Assembly: GCA_014338405.1 (NCBI GenBank)
Contig: JTDE01001020.1
Coordinates: 70,307-134,306, forward strand
Source of the DNA: Paragonimus skrjabini miyazakii
Lineage: Eukaryota; Platyhelminthes; Trematoda; Plagiorchiida; Troglotrematidae
Length of the DNA: 64,000 bases
Reading direction: 5' to 3'
Shown in pieces: positions 1-12,419 of this stretch. Positions within the stretch are counted from its first letter, which is position 1. Each line of letters opens with the position of its first letter. The translations under genes were made by a program, and so were the position numbers. The notes below the pieces were generated by a model. The model was not told the origin of the DNA. It made no database searches and saw only the letters and a program-made list of their open reading frames with translations.

Positions 1-535
1 GAAAAGAAGGGAATGCTGACCAATAATTAAGTGGAAATGAGCACAAGTGAGAGTTTCAGAAAACCGACTGGTTTGCAGAAAGCTAACAGTGATATAATCA
101 AATATTCCAGATGTGACAGAACCACTAAAAAGAAGGGAAACGATATCGCAGGCGGTTTCGAGCAGATTTGTTCAAACCACTTAAGGTAAAACAGTAACTG
201 GTTGTCAGCTAGAAAGGTTAGCAAGTTAGATCGTTTTCTTTCGGAAGGTTTGATCACAACTCATTAATGTGACTCGCCCGAGTTGTTCAAACTAACTATT
301 AAGTTTGAGGCTTTTAGGACACCACATTGCACCTAGCAAAGTAGGGAATGAGCTGCTAGTGAACCAGAAGGGCATACCATGTTCGGTGAATAGATAATGG
401 TATATTTTGGTAACACAATTTAAGAAACAGACTGAAAGGTCTGACAATATAAACGTTTGTCATGTTGGCTCCGTGGTCGTATTTTTCTATGGCGAAATAA
501 ACGAGCAAATAACAACAGGTTGATATCAGGTGTCC
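1..535. other. Unassigned DNA left of the L1 element
   Basis: No gene is recognised. A plus-strand reading frame of 50 codons (ATG at 37, stop at 187-189) has a possible splice donor at 185/186, but this length is expected by chance. A 17-base string at 22-38 recurs at 17911-17927, which may mark an old dispersed repeat. Confidence 0.4.
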
Positions 536-739
536 TCATCATAATAGCAGCTAAGGGCCTGATTAGAAGGTACTGCGGCTAAGGCGGCTGCTCATCTCAA
601 GAGTGACATGGATTGTCCTAAATGAAAACGTTAAGAGGAAGGTTTAAAATTAACAAAAGAGAACTAAACGGAAGAACATCCCGGACTACATGCCATCGAA
701 TGGCTGTGTAGCTCATGTGATCATTCTACTTAATTCGGG

Positions 740-1936
740 CTAGTTGGCGGAGACAACGATGACCAAACACAGCAAGCCGCTTGACATCTCCGTCATGAAC
801 AACCCAGGCTTTCGAACCATAGAGCAAAAAGAATATACACAAGCGTTACATACGCCACACATGACGCACGTTGGCAAAGGCAACTTGTCCCTTGCCATCC
901 CCGCTGACAACTTATCAGCAATATTGCAAACTAACGAGATAGTGCTACCCAAGTATGTTTAACTGTCCACAGTCTCAAGCGGATTATCTGCAATGAAGAA
1001 AATGGGAGTGAAAATTTCACATTCATGAAGCGGTAGCCTGCACTTTGAAGGTGCGAAGCGCATTCCTTACAAACCAGCCTGATAACTCACCTCGTCCAAC
1101 CTAGGTTGTATGTCTTCAGTAGAGGGGCTAAGTAACACAATGTCATCCGCATACTCCAGATCGGTCAACCGAGCACCAGGAAAAAGCTCAACACCAAGTT
1201 TACTGGATTCCTCAAGCGCACCCTCCAGAATGTCGTCCATGACAAAATTGAACAAGGGGCAAATCGGACATCCTTGACGAACACCATTAAGAGTGGTGAA
1301 CGATCGAGACAGTTTTCCATAAACTCTCACCCTGTCTGCAGAGTGAGCATATAGTGATCGCAACAGACTCACCTATTTGCCTAGCACTTCCTTGTGAAGA
1401 AGTCAGTTCCATAACGTGTTACGAACAATTAAGTCGAAAACAATGTTTAGGTCCAAAAACACCACGACCGTCGGCTGCGTGTGAGATTCCCGATGTTCCG
1501 AGCTCCGTCGCAAGGTTAAAAATCTGATCAACGCGCTTTCGACCGGCTTAGAACTTGCCTGTTTGTCTCATATATGACTTCACCTAGGCTTAGTGAGCAG
1601 ACGTAATACGAGGTCACTGAGTAATTTAGACGCAACAAGCACCAGACTGATGCCTTCACGTTTGTCACATAGACTTCGGGCTACCTTTTTGAAAACGGGA
1701 GTTACTGTCGAAAGATACCAATCGGGTGGTACCTCTTCCATTTTCCAAATCACCTGAAGGAGTTTCGTCAGTTTTAATGTCAACTTCTCCCCACCATACT
1801 TGAAAGGACAAGGAGAGAGGAGGTTTGGTCCGGAAGCCTTATTACGTTTCAGTAACTTGAGCCCCAGGATTACTTCTGCTTCCGATGGAGGACCGTATGG
1901 AACGCAATAAGTGACCACTCGGGTCTCCTCATTCAC
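740..1936 (-). pseudogene. Non-LTR reverse transcriptase remnant (L1)
   Basis: This is the reverse transcriptase of the L1 retrotransposon, which would copy element RNA at a nicked target. The fragment at 1936-1580 holds the fingers, with KRNKASGPNLL and VPPDWYLSTVTPVFKK. The region near 1450 holds a weak palm motif A (FLDLNIVFDL). The fragment at 1372-1067 holds motif B (NGVRQGCPICPLFNF) and an intact catalytic motif C (EYADDIVLL, near 1150). The fragment at 960-740 begins with the thumb motif GSTISLVCNIADKLSA. The frame shifts several times between these blocks, so no functional protein can be made. The motif order and the sister copy at 53 kb make the assignment firm. Confidence 0.9.
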
Positions 1937-2137
1937 AAGGACTGATTGAGGTCAGCTAAGCTGTTCCTCAAATGGTTCGCCCTGTGTGTCAATTCGGTGC
2001 GATTTACTGCTGATAAGTAAATCATCTTTCACGCAATTGGTCTCACTTATACCGACTTGATGCTCCGGACAGCCACAAAACAAAGATGAAAACTCCCTGC
2101 TATTCCCAGCTAACAAGGCTCGCTTCACCTCTTTAGA

Positions 2138-2720
2138 CTATTCGACTAAATAGTGTTCATAGTCTTTGCACAAGCTTTTGGTCAACATGCGTTCAATTTC
2201 TTGGCGGCCATCATCATATTCAGAACCTTGTGGAATCGAGAGACGCTTGTTTATTGGGTTTACCAACGTGATAAAATCCAGTTCTGTTGCAGCTGCATAA
2301 CTCCTTCGGAGGTGACCTTTGCGTAGCATGCTTTCATAGCTGCGGCGATTTGTTTCCAGTGTTCGTTAGGTTTTCATAGCTGAGTCGAACTGGATACCTT
2401 GTTCACTAATGCTTCTTAGTAAGCATGGTTTATACTCCTCACTCGAATGTCAGTTAAGGATTTTACATTCATGAGCGAATGTTCTTTTGGCAAATGACAA
2501 AAGAAAAAGGGGAGGCACAACAGCGTGGCCTGAGTCTTGATGGTTGCTCCAAAATGCACGACAGTCTTTGACAGAATGGCACTACCTGTAACTGACTGCT
2601 AGATGACCCAACTGAGTCTAGGGCTGAGAAGCGCACGAAAGTCATCATGCAACGAATCACCTTGTTCTGCATTGGAATACGGTGCTCCAGATGTAGCGAA
2701 CATACGAAGGAGGAAATCGT
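2138..2720 (-). pseudogene. Endonuclease and linker remnant (L1)
   Basis: This is the 5' part of the same L1 copy. The linker at 2329-2138 (LRKGHLRRSYAAATELDF, then NPINKRLSIPQGSEYDDGRQ) matches the linker of the sister copy at 53.95-54.26 kb. The stretch at 2470-2690 corresponds to the C-terminal part of the apurinic-type endonuclease, in frames that shift. An upstream segment readable as DDFRALL joins directly to the region after the central endonuclease, so the middle of the domain, where the family's GDLN-type catalytic motif would lie, is missing. The sister copy shows nearly the same right breakpoint. Confidence 0.7.
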
Positions 2721-3280
2721 GATTGGTGAGTAATATCACGGTCAAGAAAACAATAACTTCTGATATTTCTTAGTCGTTCATACAGCGGAAGAGGGTTGAC
2801 TTGAAGAAACGCATCTCGACACTTTGACTAAAACGTCCGACTCGCGAGACAACAGGAAACAGGTTTGTCTTGGGGGACTGCACTCGTAACCAATGACTCA
2901 AGAGTCTGACTCACTTGACAGTGAGAGTCTTGCCTAGCCCGAAAGCGCGGGGAATAAAACGACAATGTCTGGTTCTGTGCACCGTTGCAAGCAGTGGTTG
3001 CGTTCACAGTTACATCAAGTTTCTAAGTGAGACCGGATGAATTTCGACCGTGCTGGGTAATACGCCAGCTATCGCGGTCACCCGTTGGGCGACAGAAGTG
3101 CTCTGTGTTTGAGAGTATATTTGGTAACCCACTTCTTCCTAATACGGAAGATAGCAGTACCGCAACCATGAAAACTATCCTCCTGTATGTCCGCAGGATC
3201 GTGTCTCGCTACTTAAAAACTCATACGCGGTAAGTAGTGCGAAACACAGTCCTATCAGTGGAACTGCTGTTTGCCTGATT

Positions 3281-3395
3281 GCTCGCCTTTGGCTTGTCTG
3301 AGAAGGTTTTACCTGGAAGGACCAGAGCCCTAGTCAACATCGTCTTCCGAATCAAAGCAGCACACAAGGCTGGCCACTACATCAAGGTTGCACTA
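3281..3395 (+). repeat. Dispersed repeat R1, with a conserved plus-strand frame
   Basis: This segment aligns with 50256-50370 over about 115 bp. In the same plus-strand frame both translate to related peptides: FGLSEKVLPGRTRALVNIVF and onward here, FGQSDMFEPSRTEVLVGTVR and onward there. Substitutions look conservative (D/E, V/I, R/K). The frame ends in a stop shortly after the shared part here. Both copies lie a few hundred bases beyond the 5' end of a minus-strand non-LTR element, so this could be an antisense 5' region of such elements or a separate transposon. The family is not recognised. Confidence 0.55.
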
Positions 3396-3719
3396 TAAAT
3401 CAGAAAATCAGACGTCACCTTCTTATACTAAAACACATCAACCACAACTCTTATCGCTGCATAAATGAAAGCAGGCCTAACCTGACATAATTCCTCAAAA
3501 CTACTGCTACATTTTATATCATAGTATAAAGTGTGTGGATTGGTGTGCCAGTAGCCTTGTCTTGACAGGAAACTCTGAAGCATAATTACAAGGAAGTTAC
3601 CTTAAAATGAGGAGAGACTTTTCGAGTGAAAAAGAACCAAGAAATGAATACACGGTATAAAATATGTGACAGTAGTCTAACGTCTCTGGAGAAGAACATG
3701 TAATGTATTCTTATATCAC

Positions 3720-3858
3720 CTTTCAAATTTAATAAGGAAACTTCAGCCCCCTCGGGTTGCTTTCCTCCGTAGTTTTGTAGTCGACTACAACACTCCTTAT
3801 GAGATTTATTGCAGAAAACACCCGGACTTATTCTTGTAAATCCGTCAATTGCACTCCA
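3720..3858 (-). CDS. Candidate host exon, unknown product
   Basis: The minus strand has an acceptor-like site (a pyrimidine-rich run, then TCAG) before 3858 and a donor-like AAAG/GTGATA after 3720. Between them are 46 open codons plus one base. The peptide starts WSAIDGFTRISPGVFCNKSH and has four cysteines; the frame continues beyond both sites for a total of about 103 codons. I recognise no family. Open frames of this size occur by chance in this DNA, the donor is not a strong match, and no linked exon was found, so this remains a candidate. Confidence 0.22.
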
Positions 3859-4410
3859 CTGATCACGCGCGAAAGGTAATACATAATCACAAGTCAATAG
3901 CTTCCAAAATAAATCGAGTTATGAGTGTTAATTGTCAGATGATCGCCACTCCGTAGTCGACCATTGTGATCACATCAACGATAACGCAAGATATCTGTTA
4001 AACAATGTAATACCGCCAATCCAGACTTGAGAAGCCATTAACACACTATATGATCATGTCATTGTGAAAAACCGAGTGTACGACCGTTTATAATCTGCTA
4101 TTAAGGTGGACTATTTTGGAGTAGCACAATAGGTACTCGTAAGTTTGTCCTGTCCAATCTCACGTTTCACACTCTGTGGCGTACTGGCGAATCAACCTGG
4201 ACAAAAATACGAAAACTGTAAGACAAAAGTAGTTGGTGTTAAAATTCTTTTGGCGGACGGAAACTGCATTACTTTATAGAAACAGACGGTGAATAAACCT
4301 GAAATGAAAATTACAAACGCTAACTCGGTTATAACCAAAGGTAGCTGTGTGACGAGATGCATTTGCTAGCTAGTTTATGTCCAGCTGAGTAACTATAAAT
4401 TACATCACTT

Positions 4411-4492
4411 TTGAGGAAGACCACCGAAGGTGGTTGAAACGTGAAGCATTATAATTTGCTTGTAAAGCTGTGTTATTCTCAATCCATTTGTC
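4411..4492 (+). repeat. Hairpin repeat copy A (hammerhead-like core)
   Basis: A short dispersed repeat is shared with 19061-19145 on the same strand. Each copy has a purine-rich lead, a perfect CCACC/GGTGG stem closed by a three-base loop (here GAA at 4426-4428), then TTGAAACGT, and about 40 bp later the shared block TGTGTTATTCTCA. The order CUGANGA-like, stem, GAAAC resembles the core of a small hammerhead ribozyme, but the first core base is changed here and I could not place a stem III with a cleavage site. It is probably a decayed retroelement end. Confidence 0.5.
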
Positions 4493-5016
4493 AGTAACAT
4501 GTTAAACACGACGCTCACACTGTTTGACTTCATTTGTGCACAATATGGTGAGGATATTTTTAGAAAGCATTGTAATACCGTTTTCGAATACTTCATCAGA
4601 GTTTTACTATGAGAGGATGTATCACTCCTATTTTTCTTCCCATTTTCCCAACTTCATGACTGCTATTATTCAATTGATGTTTAGTTCGTAAAATCGCTTG
4701 CATCACTCGCTTTCCTTAAGCAAAGTTACCCTCTTTCTTTAAGGAGTATTGATGGAGATATTACCAGGATACAAATAACTTTCCATGAATCTTGTGCTTC
4801 CACTCTATGTCGTATTCGAACAGTTTATCCAATTATACCCAGAACAAAATTTGACCAAAAGTATAAAACAACATGTATATGAATGGATTTAATTTATAAG
4901 CTTCTTCCGTTTGATTATTTCGGACTACACCTCTGTCATGTACACCACTTGAAAGGAACGTACAAAATGGTGTCATCATTTTGCACAACCCGGGTCTTTT
5001 GATTTCCCTGTGCAAG

Positions 5017-5174
5017 TTTGTAACTGGAGAAGGATGTCATACAAATTGTTCAACCTTTTATGCGAAGTTGCCAATTCAGAACCAAATAAACTACTTACTG
5101 AATACATTTTGTTCCGGCAAATATTCGCAGATTGTTTGACCTCCGGAGCTCAAGCTATTCGAGAAAATAAATCG
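5017..5174 (+). CDS. Candidate host exon, unknown product
   Basis: Upstream is an acceptor-like site (TTTTGATTTCCCTGTGCAAG). Downstream, ATCG/GTAAGTTT is a close match to the consensus donor. The 158-bp interval reads two bases plus 52 open codons and ends on a codon boundary. The peptide includes MSYKLFNLLCEVANSEPNK and LFRQIFADCLTSGAQA, with a helical look. No family is recognised. A second frame of the same interval is also open for about 41 codons, which weakens the case. The next exon-like segment, at 9528, begins in the compatible phase. Confidence 0.35.
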
Positions 5175-5479
5175 GTAAGTTTAAGGTTTATGATATGTCA
5201 AAAAGTGACTCTTATTGGACCATTTTTCAACAAAATCAGAGATGTAACCTGTAACCGGATAATTTATGGATCACAGATTTCCGTAAAATAAACGGTAGTG
5301 TACATTTATTTCCTCTATCATAATTAATTCAACAGTTATTTAGTTGCCTCCTGACATGATTGTACCATCATAGGCTTGTGGCTGTTGAGGCGATGGACAG
5401 CGATAATTGATGTGAATAATGTTACTGGTAGGTTGTAGAGGAGTCGGTTGGAACACAACTCACATTTGACAGGGGCTTC

Positions 5480-6432
5480 CACATCTAGGCCGATTTCATT
5501 AATTGTCCATTTTCGAGAAGAACTACCATATTTGACTTCCCCTTTCTTACGACCGGCAATTAGGGTGTATTCTTTTCAAGGTTAGATTTAACAACCTTGG
5601 GTAGATACGTGTGCTGGCACAATGTCACTGAGTGTGTCTTTATGTAACGGGTTGGGGGAGAGCCTTCCACACAGGGTCTAGCAGCGAACAATGAAGGGCA
5701 GTAACATTGGATAGTGATGGGCTGGTAGTTAATAGCTAGATCTCTTACAACGTGATGCAAAAGCTATCTAACTGTACTGCTACATAGTACATATTAACGC
5801 ATCTTAACATGGTTTGAAACACCACGGAAGAGGGCAAATCGTCTCCCGGACAGAATATTATCCATCTTGCGTGCTGTCTATGAGTAGTACGAATCTCTCC
5901 GGTCTCCATCAACCACTGACAACTCCCCGGAGAGACTTACGAGACACCGTAGCAATGATCGACCACAGTGGGCAAGAAAGCCGTGTGAGTACTTTGGATG
6001 GCTAAACCTCATTCAGAGAGCGCCCGAACCAATTTGGTCGTCGGCCTCTGGCACGAAGAAGCAGGTGCCGATACAGACTAGTTGGTCTTGGGTTCTCTGC
6101 TAGGTGGATCTATTACACCAGATCCCCCTTCCCTAGTGAATTCTTGACGTAAGGCGCTATGTTCATCACAACCTCTTGCTGAGTGAATTAGACATGTTGG
6201 ATGAATGGACTGCATCCATAGGGCGTATGATCTAAACCATTACTGTTCACCCTCCTTAATGGGCTGCAAACTCAGCTCTTTACCTAGCTGTCCTGCGGGC
6301 TAGGTTACCTCAAACCAAAGAATTCTGGTTGGGCCCGTCACAACACTGCTGTTCTTTGGCCCTGGCAACACAGCCGTTTACTACTCTGACAATTACTGTT
6401 ACCAGTTTGCCACTGCACGTGATCTCTTGGCG

Positions 6433-6434
<2 letters not shown>
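5480..6434. other. GC-richer block, possible unclassified repeat
   Basis: This stretch is visibly richer in G and C than the flanks and holds short open frames on both strands (plus 5814-6005, minus 5560-5760) that match no family I know. It runs up to the (AT)18 tract, which could be a simple-repeat tail of an RTE-like or SINE-like insertion on the plus strand. There is no second copy in the window to prove it is a repeat. Confidence 0.3.

Positions 6435-6470
<36 letters not shown>
6435..6470. repeat. (AT)18 microsatellite
   Basis: Eighteen uninterrupted AT dinucleotides, self-complementary and so able to form a cruciform or hairpin. The tract marks the right edge of the GC-richer block. 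Confidence 0.97.
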
Positions 6471-6473
<3 letters not shown>

Positions 6474-9400
6474 CAAAGTTATGATGCACTTCTCTAGATG
6501 TTTGGGAAATTTGAACACCGTTACTCAACGAAGGCGACTGAGCGTCTGAGCATGATTTATTGATTTAGGCTGATGTGGGGTCAGTGGTGTAGCTGTCACC
6601 AGACTTATCTGATGAGGACGTAAACCAAAGTTAAAAATAGTCATTGCAAAGATACACATGACAAACAAGTCAAAAATCAGCAAAATTAGGAACTATTGCT
6701 TTCTTTCCTGAAAAGCCAGTAGGAAAATCCACATGATTGCAAGGGCTATAATCAACAGCGAGTATGTGATTTTTCAATGGAATTGTTTTCGGCATACGGT
6801 GTACGCCTTTATTCTCGTCATCGTGCTTTCTCGCATCTGCCAGGTCAAACAGTTTTCAGCAAAAGGCATAGTCGCCTTAGCACATTAGTCCTTCCTGTAA
6901 AATATATTTGGATGAACTGATGTCAACCGCTACAATGAACAGAATGGTCCATCTGCCCAATTATTGCATTGTATCTCGTGTCTGAATACATATGTGCATA
7001 AAAAGCGCGAATTCATATTCAAGGCGATCATTTAATCACTCGTGCTGTAAACAGGCTTTGAGATAGTAGGTGAAATATTATTGTAAAATCATTCATATGG
7101 ACAAAACCCATGCTTAATACAAAAAAGTAATCCGTTGGGTTGAAGTCGCGACAAATCTGTCAAAGTCCACACATTAGGATCAAGCATCCATATACACTCA
7201 AATGCTACTTACCCCGGATCGTCCCAAATTACTGAAAACGTTGGAGATAATCCTTTGAGCGAAATAAATGTGTTGAAATCCACAATCTGATTCAGCAAAC
7301 TTCCGTTTGTTTGAAATTTCCACTAGATGTTTTTTAAAAAAAATCAGCACATTAAGTGAATTAGAAAGAGTAATCAAATTTGTAAAAACTTAGTCACAAA
7401 AGTACTAGACAGAACTGAGAATTATTTTGCAGGTAAGAACGGTAGTTGAGTTGAAGTTGCGAAAGTAATAAAATTACCAATCGATTTCCCTTGTTTTAAA
7501 ACAAGAGTCATAAAAAGTATTGTCAAAAATGTTTCAAAGTCTGAGGCAAAATTAGTTGCATTGAACCGATCTGTTAATACAGAAAAATGCGACATTTCCA
7601 CTGAGAACTTACTTGTGTTTTAGTAAGTGGTACAAAATTATTTGCTTGATACGAGTTTCGAAATATTTCCCCAATCTCCATTGTAATTTAACGGAATAGC
7701 CTTACATTTTTCAAGTGATGAATACATAAACTGTTGAAAAAACGTCAAGGTTAATCTCACCTCCTTCGGTCAACAAGCAGTGCACTATTAAATGTAAACG
7801 TTTGGATTGACGTCCAATAAAGTTATCTATACCCAGTTTCATAATTATACAGGCAACAAAACTTCAGCCATCTGGTTTAGTTTACGAAAAACATCGCCTT
7901 TTTACGCATGTAGAAGTATACACTATAGAGAATAAGACGTTATTACTATAGGACTAAGAGAATGGAATGAGTAGGTTGCTTTTTCTTACAGTTATCTCAT
8001 AAGATAAAGTGAAGTTTGACGTTCTGCGCATTCTCCACGCTACAGACGGTGCATGTCACAGGGCAGTTATTCACTGGTTTCTTCTGTGTTTTTGGTGGGT
8101 CCCTATTTCAAAATTAAAATACCCGTTTTCGTGCATAAATGTCTATCCTCCTACTTTATGAGACGTTTGCTCAGGTTCAGATCAGCACCGCGCAACTCGC
8201 TGAGTCTTCAAAACATTGTCTTTCTGTCTACGCAACAGATTTCCGACTCTAACAGCATGTATCGAACAAGTATCCTGCTGAAATATCTTACCTTCTCCCA
8301 GAATAGTACATTCTTGTCAACCTCCGTAGATGCACGTACTGCACTTCACCAGATAGCCGTCTAAATATTGAAGGAGGCTTGGCAATCGTGCCAGCGATAC
8401 GCCAATCTATCAAGCACATCACCGGTGGTGTTTTAGAAACGGCTTCTCATGAACATCTGACGCCACTTAGTATCTGCGGTAGTTCACATTTAATTCCCCG
8501 CTGGAATAATTTCATACCAGTCACCTTCTCGGATGAGACAGCCTTCCTTCCTTCCGTTCATTCGTACTGTACAAATCCGCAGTTTAAGTAACTGATGCGT
8601 CATTTACGTAGTTTGTTCCACTCACCTTAAGTTGTTTAGATAGCTAGACTGCATTCCATTAAATACAAAGAAAGTGCCATCTACAGATTATGTAAATGGT
8701 TTACCTTTGAGCATGTGTCCTAACGCAAAACTTAGCACCTCACATATAAAACCCAAGGGTGATCAATCGGAGTAGTGCTCAGAGTATGGTCCACATGTGG
8801 CTGAATGACAGGTCTTTTGCGTACAGTGAATACGCCTCAATACTTTGAAAACGAATGATGCATTCCTTAAGGAGGCAAATTTTCCGTCTTCGGCTAAAGT
8901 ACTCTTACAATTAGGAGATAGAGTATCTTGTGGTTATCATACTTGCATTGCATAAACACATATGCACACAAAAATTAAAGTCTTATGTTTATACGTAGGG
9001 AACATGCCTACCTCGAGGGATAGGACAGCGAGTACAGATAAACCCGATTTGATCGGCAATACAAACAAATTCTGAGATTGCCGATTCTTTTGCACTGCTT
9101 CAATCAGTTTTGAACACGTATGACTCTTTTACTGCACAGATATATGCAACAAATCAGAAGGTAATATTTGATATAACAAATTGCAATATGTGAACACAAA
9201 TACACAGAAGATGGGGGAAATTATCAAATCCGTGCGAAGTAAATTACACGTGACGTTGAACTAACACGTTGTAAATTCAAATATGCCATACACAATAAAA
9301 CCACATCGTGACTTTTTTCAGAGGTTTGGTAAAACCAGTGTTATATCGTTATGCCTGAACGACTTTGTTAATTTCAGTTATGTTGAAAAAACGTTATCAA

Positions 9401-9527
9401 TATGAATTATGTCTAGATTGTATGTAGGTCAATTCAACACAGGTAATATTATGCTAGGGAGGCCACCAGCTGAAAAAATCGGATACACATTTAGGTGCGT
9501 TACCATGTTGAATGATACACTTTCTAG
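6471..9527. other. Unassigned intergenic or intronic DNA
   Basis: AT-rich DNA with no recognisable element. Open frames on the plus strand (for example 8053-8364 and 8379-8591) have no family signature and no strong splice sites. A CTGATGAGGACGTAAAC string near 6609 recalls a hammerhead core but lacks stem II. Confidence 0.4.
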
Positions 9528-9653
9528 TTTGGATTTGCGGGAAAAAAGCAACATGCGGTTTTCTCAATAACGTGTTGCATGAAAGCTTCACATGCTGCTT
9601 CAAAGAAAATTCCATTAATTATCGTTAAGGACATCATGACAAGATTCAAGTCA
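9528..9653 (+). CDS. Candidate host exon, unknown product
   Basis: Between an acceptor-like ACACTTTCTAG and a donor-like TCA/GTAAGG lie exactly 42 open codons, phase 0 to phase 0. The peptide starts FGFAGKKQHAVFSITCCMKA and ends VKDIMTRFKS. The phase fits the candidate exon at 5017-5174 upstream. The acceptor has only a modest pyrimidine run and no protein family is recognised, so chance is not excluded. Confidence 0.25.
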
Positions 9654-12419
9654 GTAAGGTACTTCTGCTTATGTCTTTAAATCGCGCAAATAATTGACCC
9701 GAAATGTCTTACCACTAGTGGTGACAACATCATCTCAATTGTTACTCCGGGTAATATGACCATTTTAGTGATCACACGTACTCAGAAAATTAATGCAATA
9801 TTCTGCTTAAAATCCGGTGCATCTCAGACTAAACATAATTCCTCAATCTAACTATATATATATGGAAACATACCTGATCATAGAAAACGTCCATTAAGTG
9901 ACCAACATTAGATTCAATGATGGTCATTTTCATTGAAGCCAACTAAAAAGAGGATGACGGGAAGAAAAAATAATTATCTAATATACTCAGTTTGAATTAG
10001 CTTGAAGGAAAATTAACAAGACTTTATACTCATAAACTTCGAACATTTCACTGTAAATAACAGTACTTCAAAACATCTTAGTGGTATACTTCGTTGGAAG
10101 AAAAATTTGTTCACCTATATATACGGTCCTGTAGAACCAGGCATTTGTAATCTACCTCTAATTGGTGATCATACCACAGCAGATTTAATGTTGAGAACTG
10201 CAGACATTCTTAGTTAACTCAATTCATGCGGGTGAATAACGTTTACAGCATTAAACATAAAGTGCCGTTCAACTTTTCTACCTCTCCCCCCACACACGAA
10301 GCATATCAAAATGTTTCCTTTGCAAATTACCAGTTCACTTTTAGTTGTCATGACATCTGCACCAGAAAGGCAGGTCGATGCTTGTGGGAAACAATGGATT
10401 AACGTATGCCCAGATGACAGGCGGTCACTGAATGGGATCATATAAATTAGATACTACTCGCAGTTGGTTGAAACTATTGCATTCAAATAGGTGCTACAGC
10501 CAACTCATCGGGAAGATGTAACTGATGGAGGTTTCCTTCTTGGTAGAGATTATAAGTGATGGATTTTATTCTAAAGACTGGAATTAGCTACTGAACGGCA
10601 TGATGCAGTAAGCAATGACATCAACATGAACGAACAAGAATCCGACTTCAATAATTTCAAAGCACATCATGAACGCGAGGCAGGTTTTCACTTGACAGCT
10701 AGTCCGACATGTTGACTATTATTCGGGATCGCATATTATTCGTGTAGTTCCAAACAAAAATAATCATTTATCGTTGTGTGACACTGAATGTGCACACTTT
10801 GTTTTTCCGTGCAGTTTGACCCCCTAAGAACCACTCTGATTAACTCGTTCAGCATAAATCTCAGCTATAACCGTTTTCAGTGTTGCTGTTACCAGCTTGT
10901 TTCCCTGATATTTCCTGATAATCCATTTTATTTGTCGAAAGCAATAGATGAAATGTTGGCATAGTGTCACATTCATCTAACTTCTTTATTCATAAATTTA
11001 AGAATGCATATAATGATGGTAGATTAGCCTGTTTTAAAATGGCACTTTGAGAGCTTATTCATTTGTTTGAGATTGCATTCCTTCATTAAATATCTTTTCA
11101 TTTAGCTGAATACTGCGCTTTACGTCCCTCAACTTTCCTGTTTATCTGGCCCGTGACTAATTGTACTGTCCAACTGCTCACTTTAATCAGTGGATGTTGT
11201 TTTATTCGATAATAGCATGTTGCGGCGAACTTTTCAAGTCCACGGTTATCGCTGCAGATATACGCCATATGATCGTTCGAACTTATAAACTATGGTCACT
11301 GCTTTCTGAGTCGTTGACTGATGCGCGTTTACAGTGTAATCTCCTCCACGATTACGGAAAAGAAACTTCTGGTTATTTTCGCTGATATGTGATGATTTCA
11401 TAAGACAAACATGATAGTACTTTTCTTTCTGCAACAACGCTACATGGCCCTATGAGTGAATGACCCATACAAGCGCAGACTCAGTTTGCTAGAATATGGA
11501 AAAGCCGCCTCTATCATCAAACCGTTATAATAGCATTGCTTTATTTACAGCCTTCTTAGTCAAGTATATCGAAAAAATAAAAACACTAACAGTAAGTTCC
11601 TTGAAAATTCTCAGCGACAGCCACCCAACGAGATATCAAAACAAGAACAGGTATTTCAGCTTTCGACAAACAGTGCTTCACCTGGCAAGATTTTTGGGAA
11701 CCCCAGTCAACTGCAGAATAACCTCGTACTATTGCATATCACGTTCATTCGCTGTTTCTAACGGTAGAATTACAGGTAATGAGTACACCTTCCCACCCGT
11801 ATTCTAGGAACTGGAACAGCAATCACGTTCCCATATCACTAGGTATTTCAAGGGCAGCATACGTCGGTTTTGCTTAAAAGACAAAGGCAGCACTGTCTAT
11901 TTCCACTGTTTCGAAATGAGACTAATACAAGTCAGCATGCAGGTTCACAAGATGAGGCTTGCGTAAGCATTGGTAAATCCTAGGGGGTACGTGTGTGCGC
12001 GTGGTAATCCGTCAATTCCCTCTTAGTGGCTAACATGTGCGCTTCAGTTGTACTGGGAAGGTGCGTCTCGTACACACAGGGTGATTCTGCTTTGGCACCT
12101 GATTCTAACAGCCAACATGAACTTTTAGACACAGAAGACATGTGACACTTTTGTCCGGCGACTGATAGTCTCTAACCTGTTGCTTCACGCAAAAAACTCC
12201 AAGTCTGATCAGGCACCAGTAGTTAGCCCTATAGTGGAGCTGAACAATTTTGCGTACAGCGGTGACAAATTGAAAGAGGACAGTTATCTAGCCAACCAGT
12301 TCACCCAAACAGTGGTACACAGATATAGACAATACTGCGACGATATCTTCTGTTTTAAATCAGGTTATTAAAATTAATGTTTCAGTGAACAAGAATTCTT
12401 CCGATGAATTCTCATCTTA
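9654..12419. other. Unassigned intergenic or intronic DNA
   Basis: No element is recognised. At 11161-11437 overlapping frames are open on both strands, which by itself shows how readily open frames arise here. A possible 40-bp plus-strand exon lies between an acceptor-like TTTATTTACAG and GTAAGTTCC (about 11550-11591), too short to judge. Confidence 0.35.

Larger units (their letters stand above)
536..3010 (-). mobile_element. Decayed APE-type non-LTR retrotransposon, copy L1
   Basis: The minus strand carries, in element order, endonuclease remnants (about 2700-2470), a linker (about 2330-2140), reverse-transcriptase fingers and palm (1936-1067) and an RT thumb (960-740). All are broken by stops and frameshifts. 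A second copy of the same element lies at 52660-55320, and the two match along nearly the whole length in DNA, including the outer ends. The 3' ends of both (lower coordinates here) finish near short ATGATG-type repeats, as expected for target-primed insertion. The family is of the EN-RT type common in trematodes. I cannot decide between RTE-like and CR1-like clades by eye. Confidence 0.9.

Noticed and set aside
6600..6640. CTGATGAGGACGTAAAC as a hammerhead ribozyme
   Set aside because: There is no stem II between the CTGATGA and the GAAA-like part, and no second copy.
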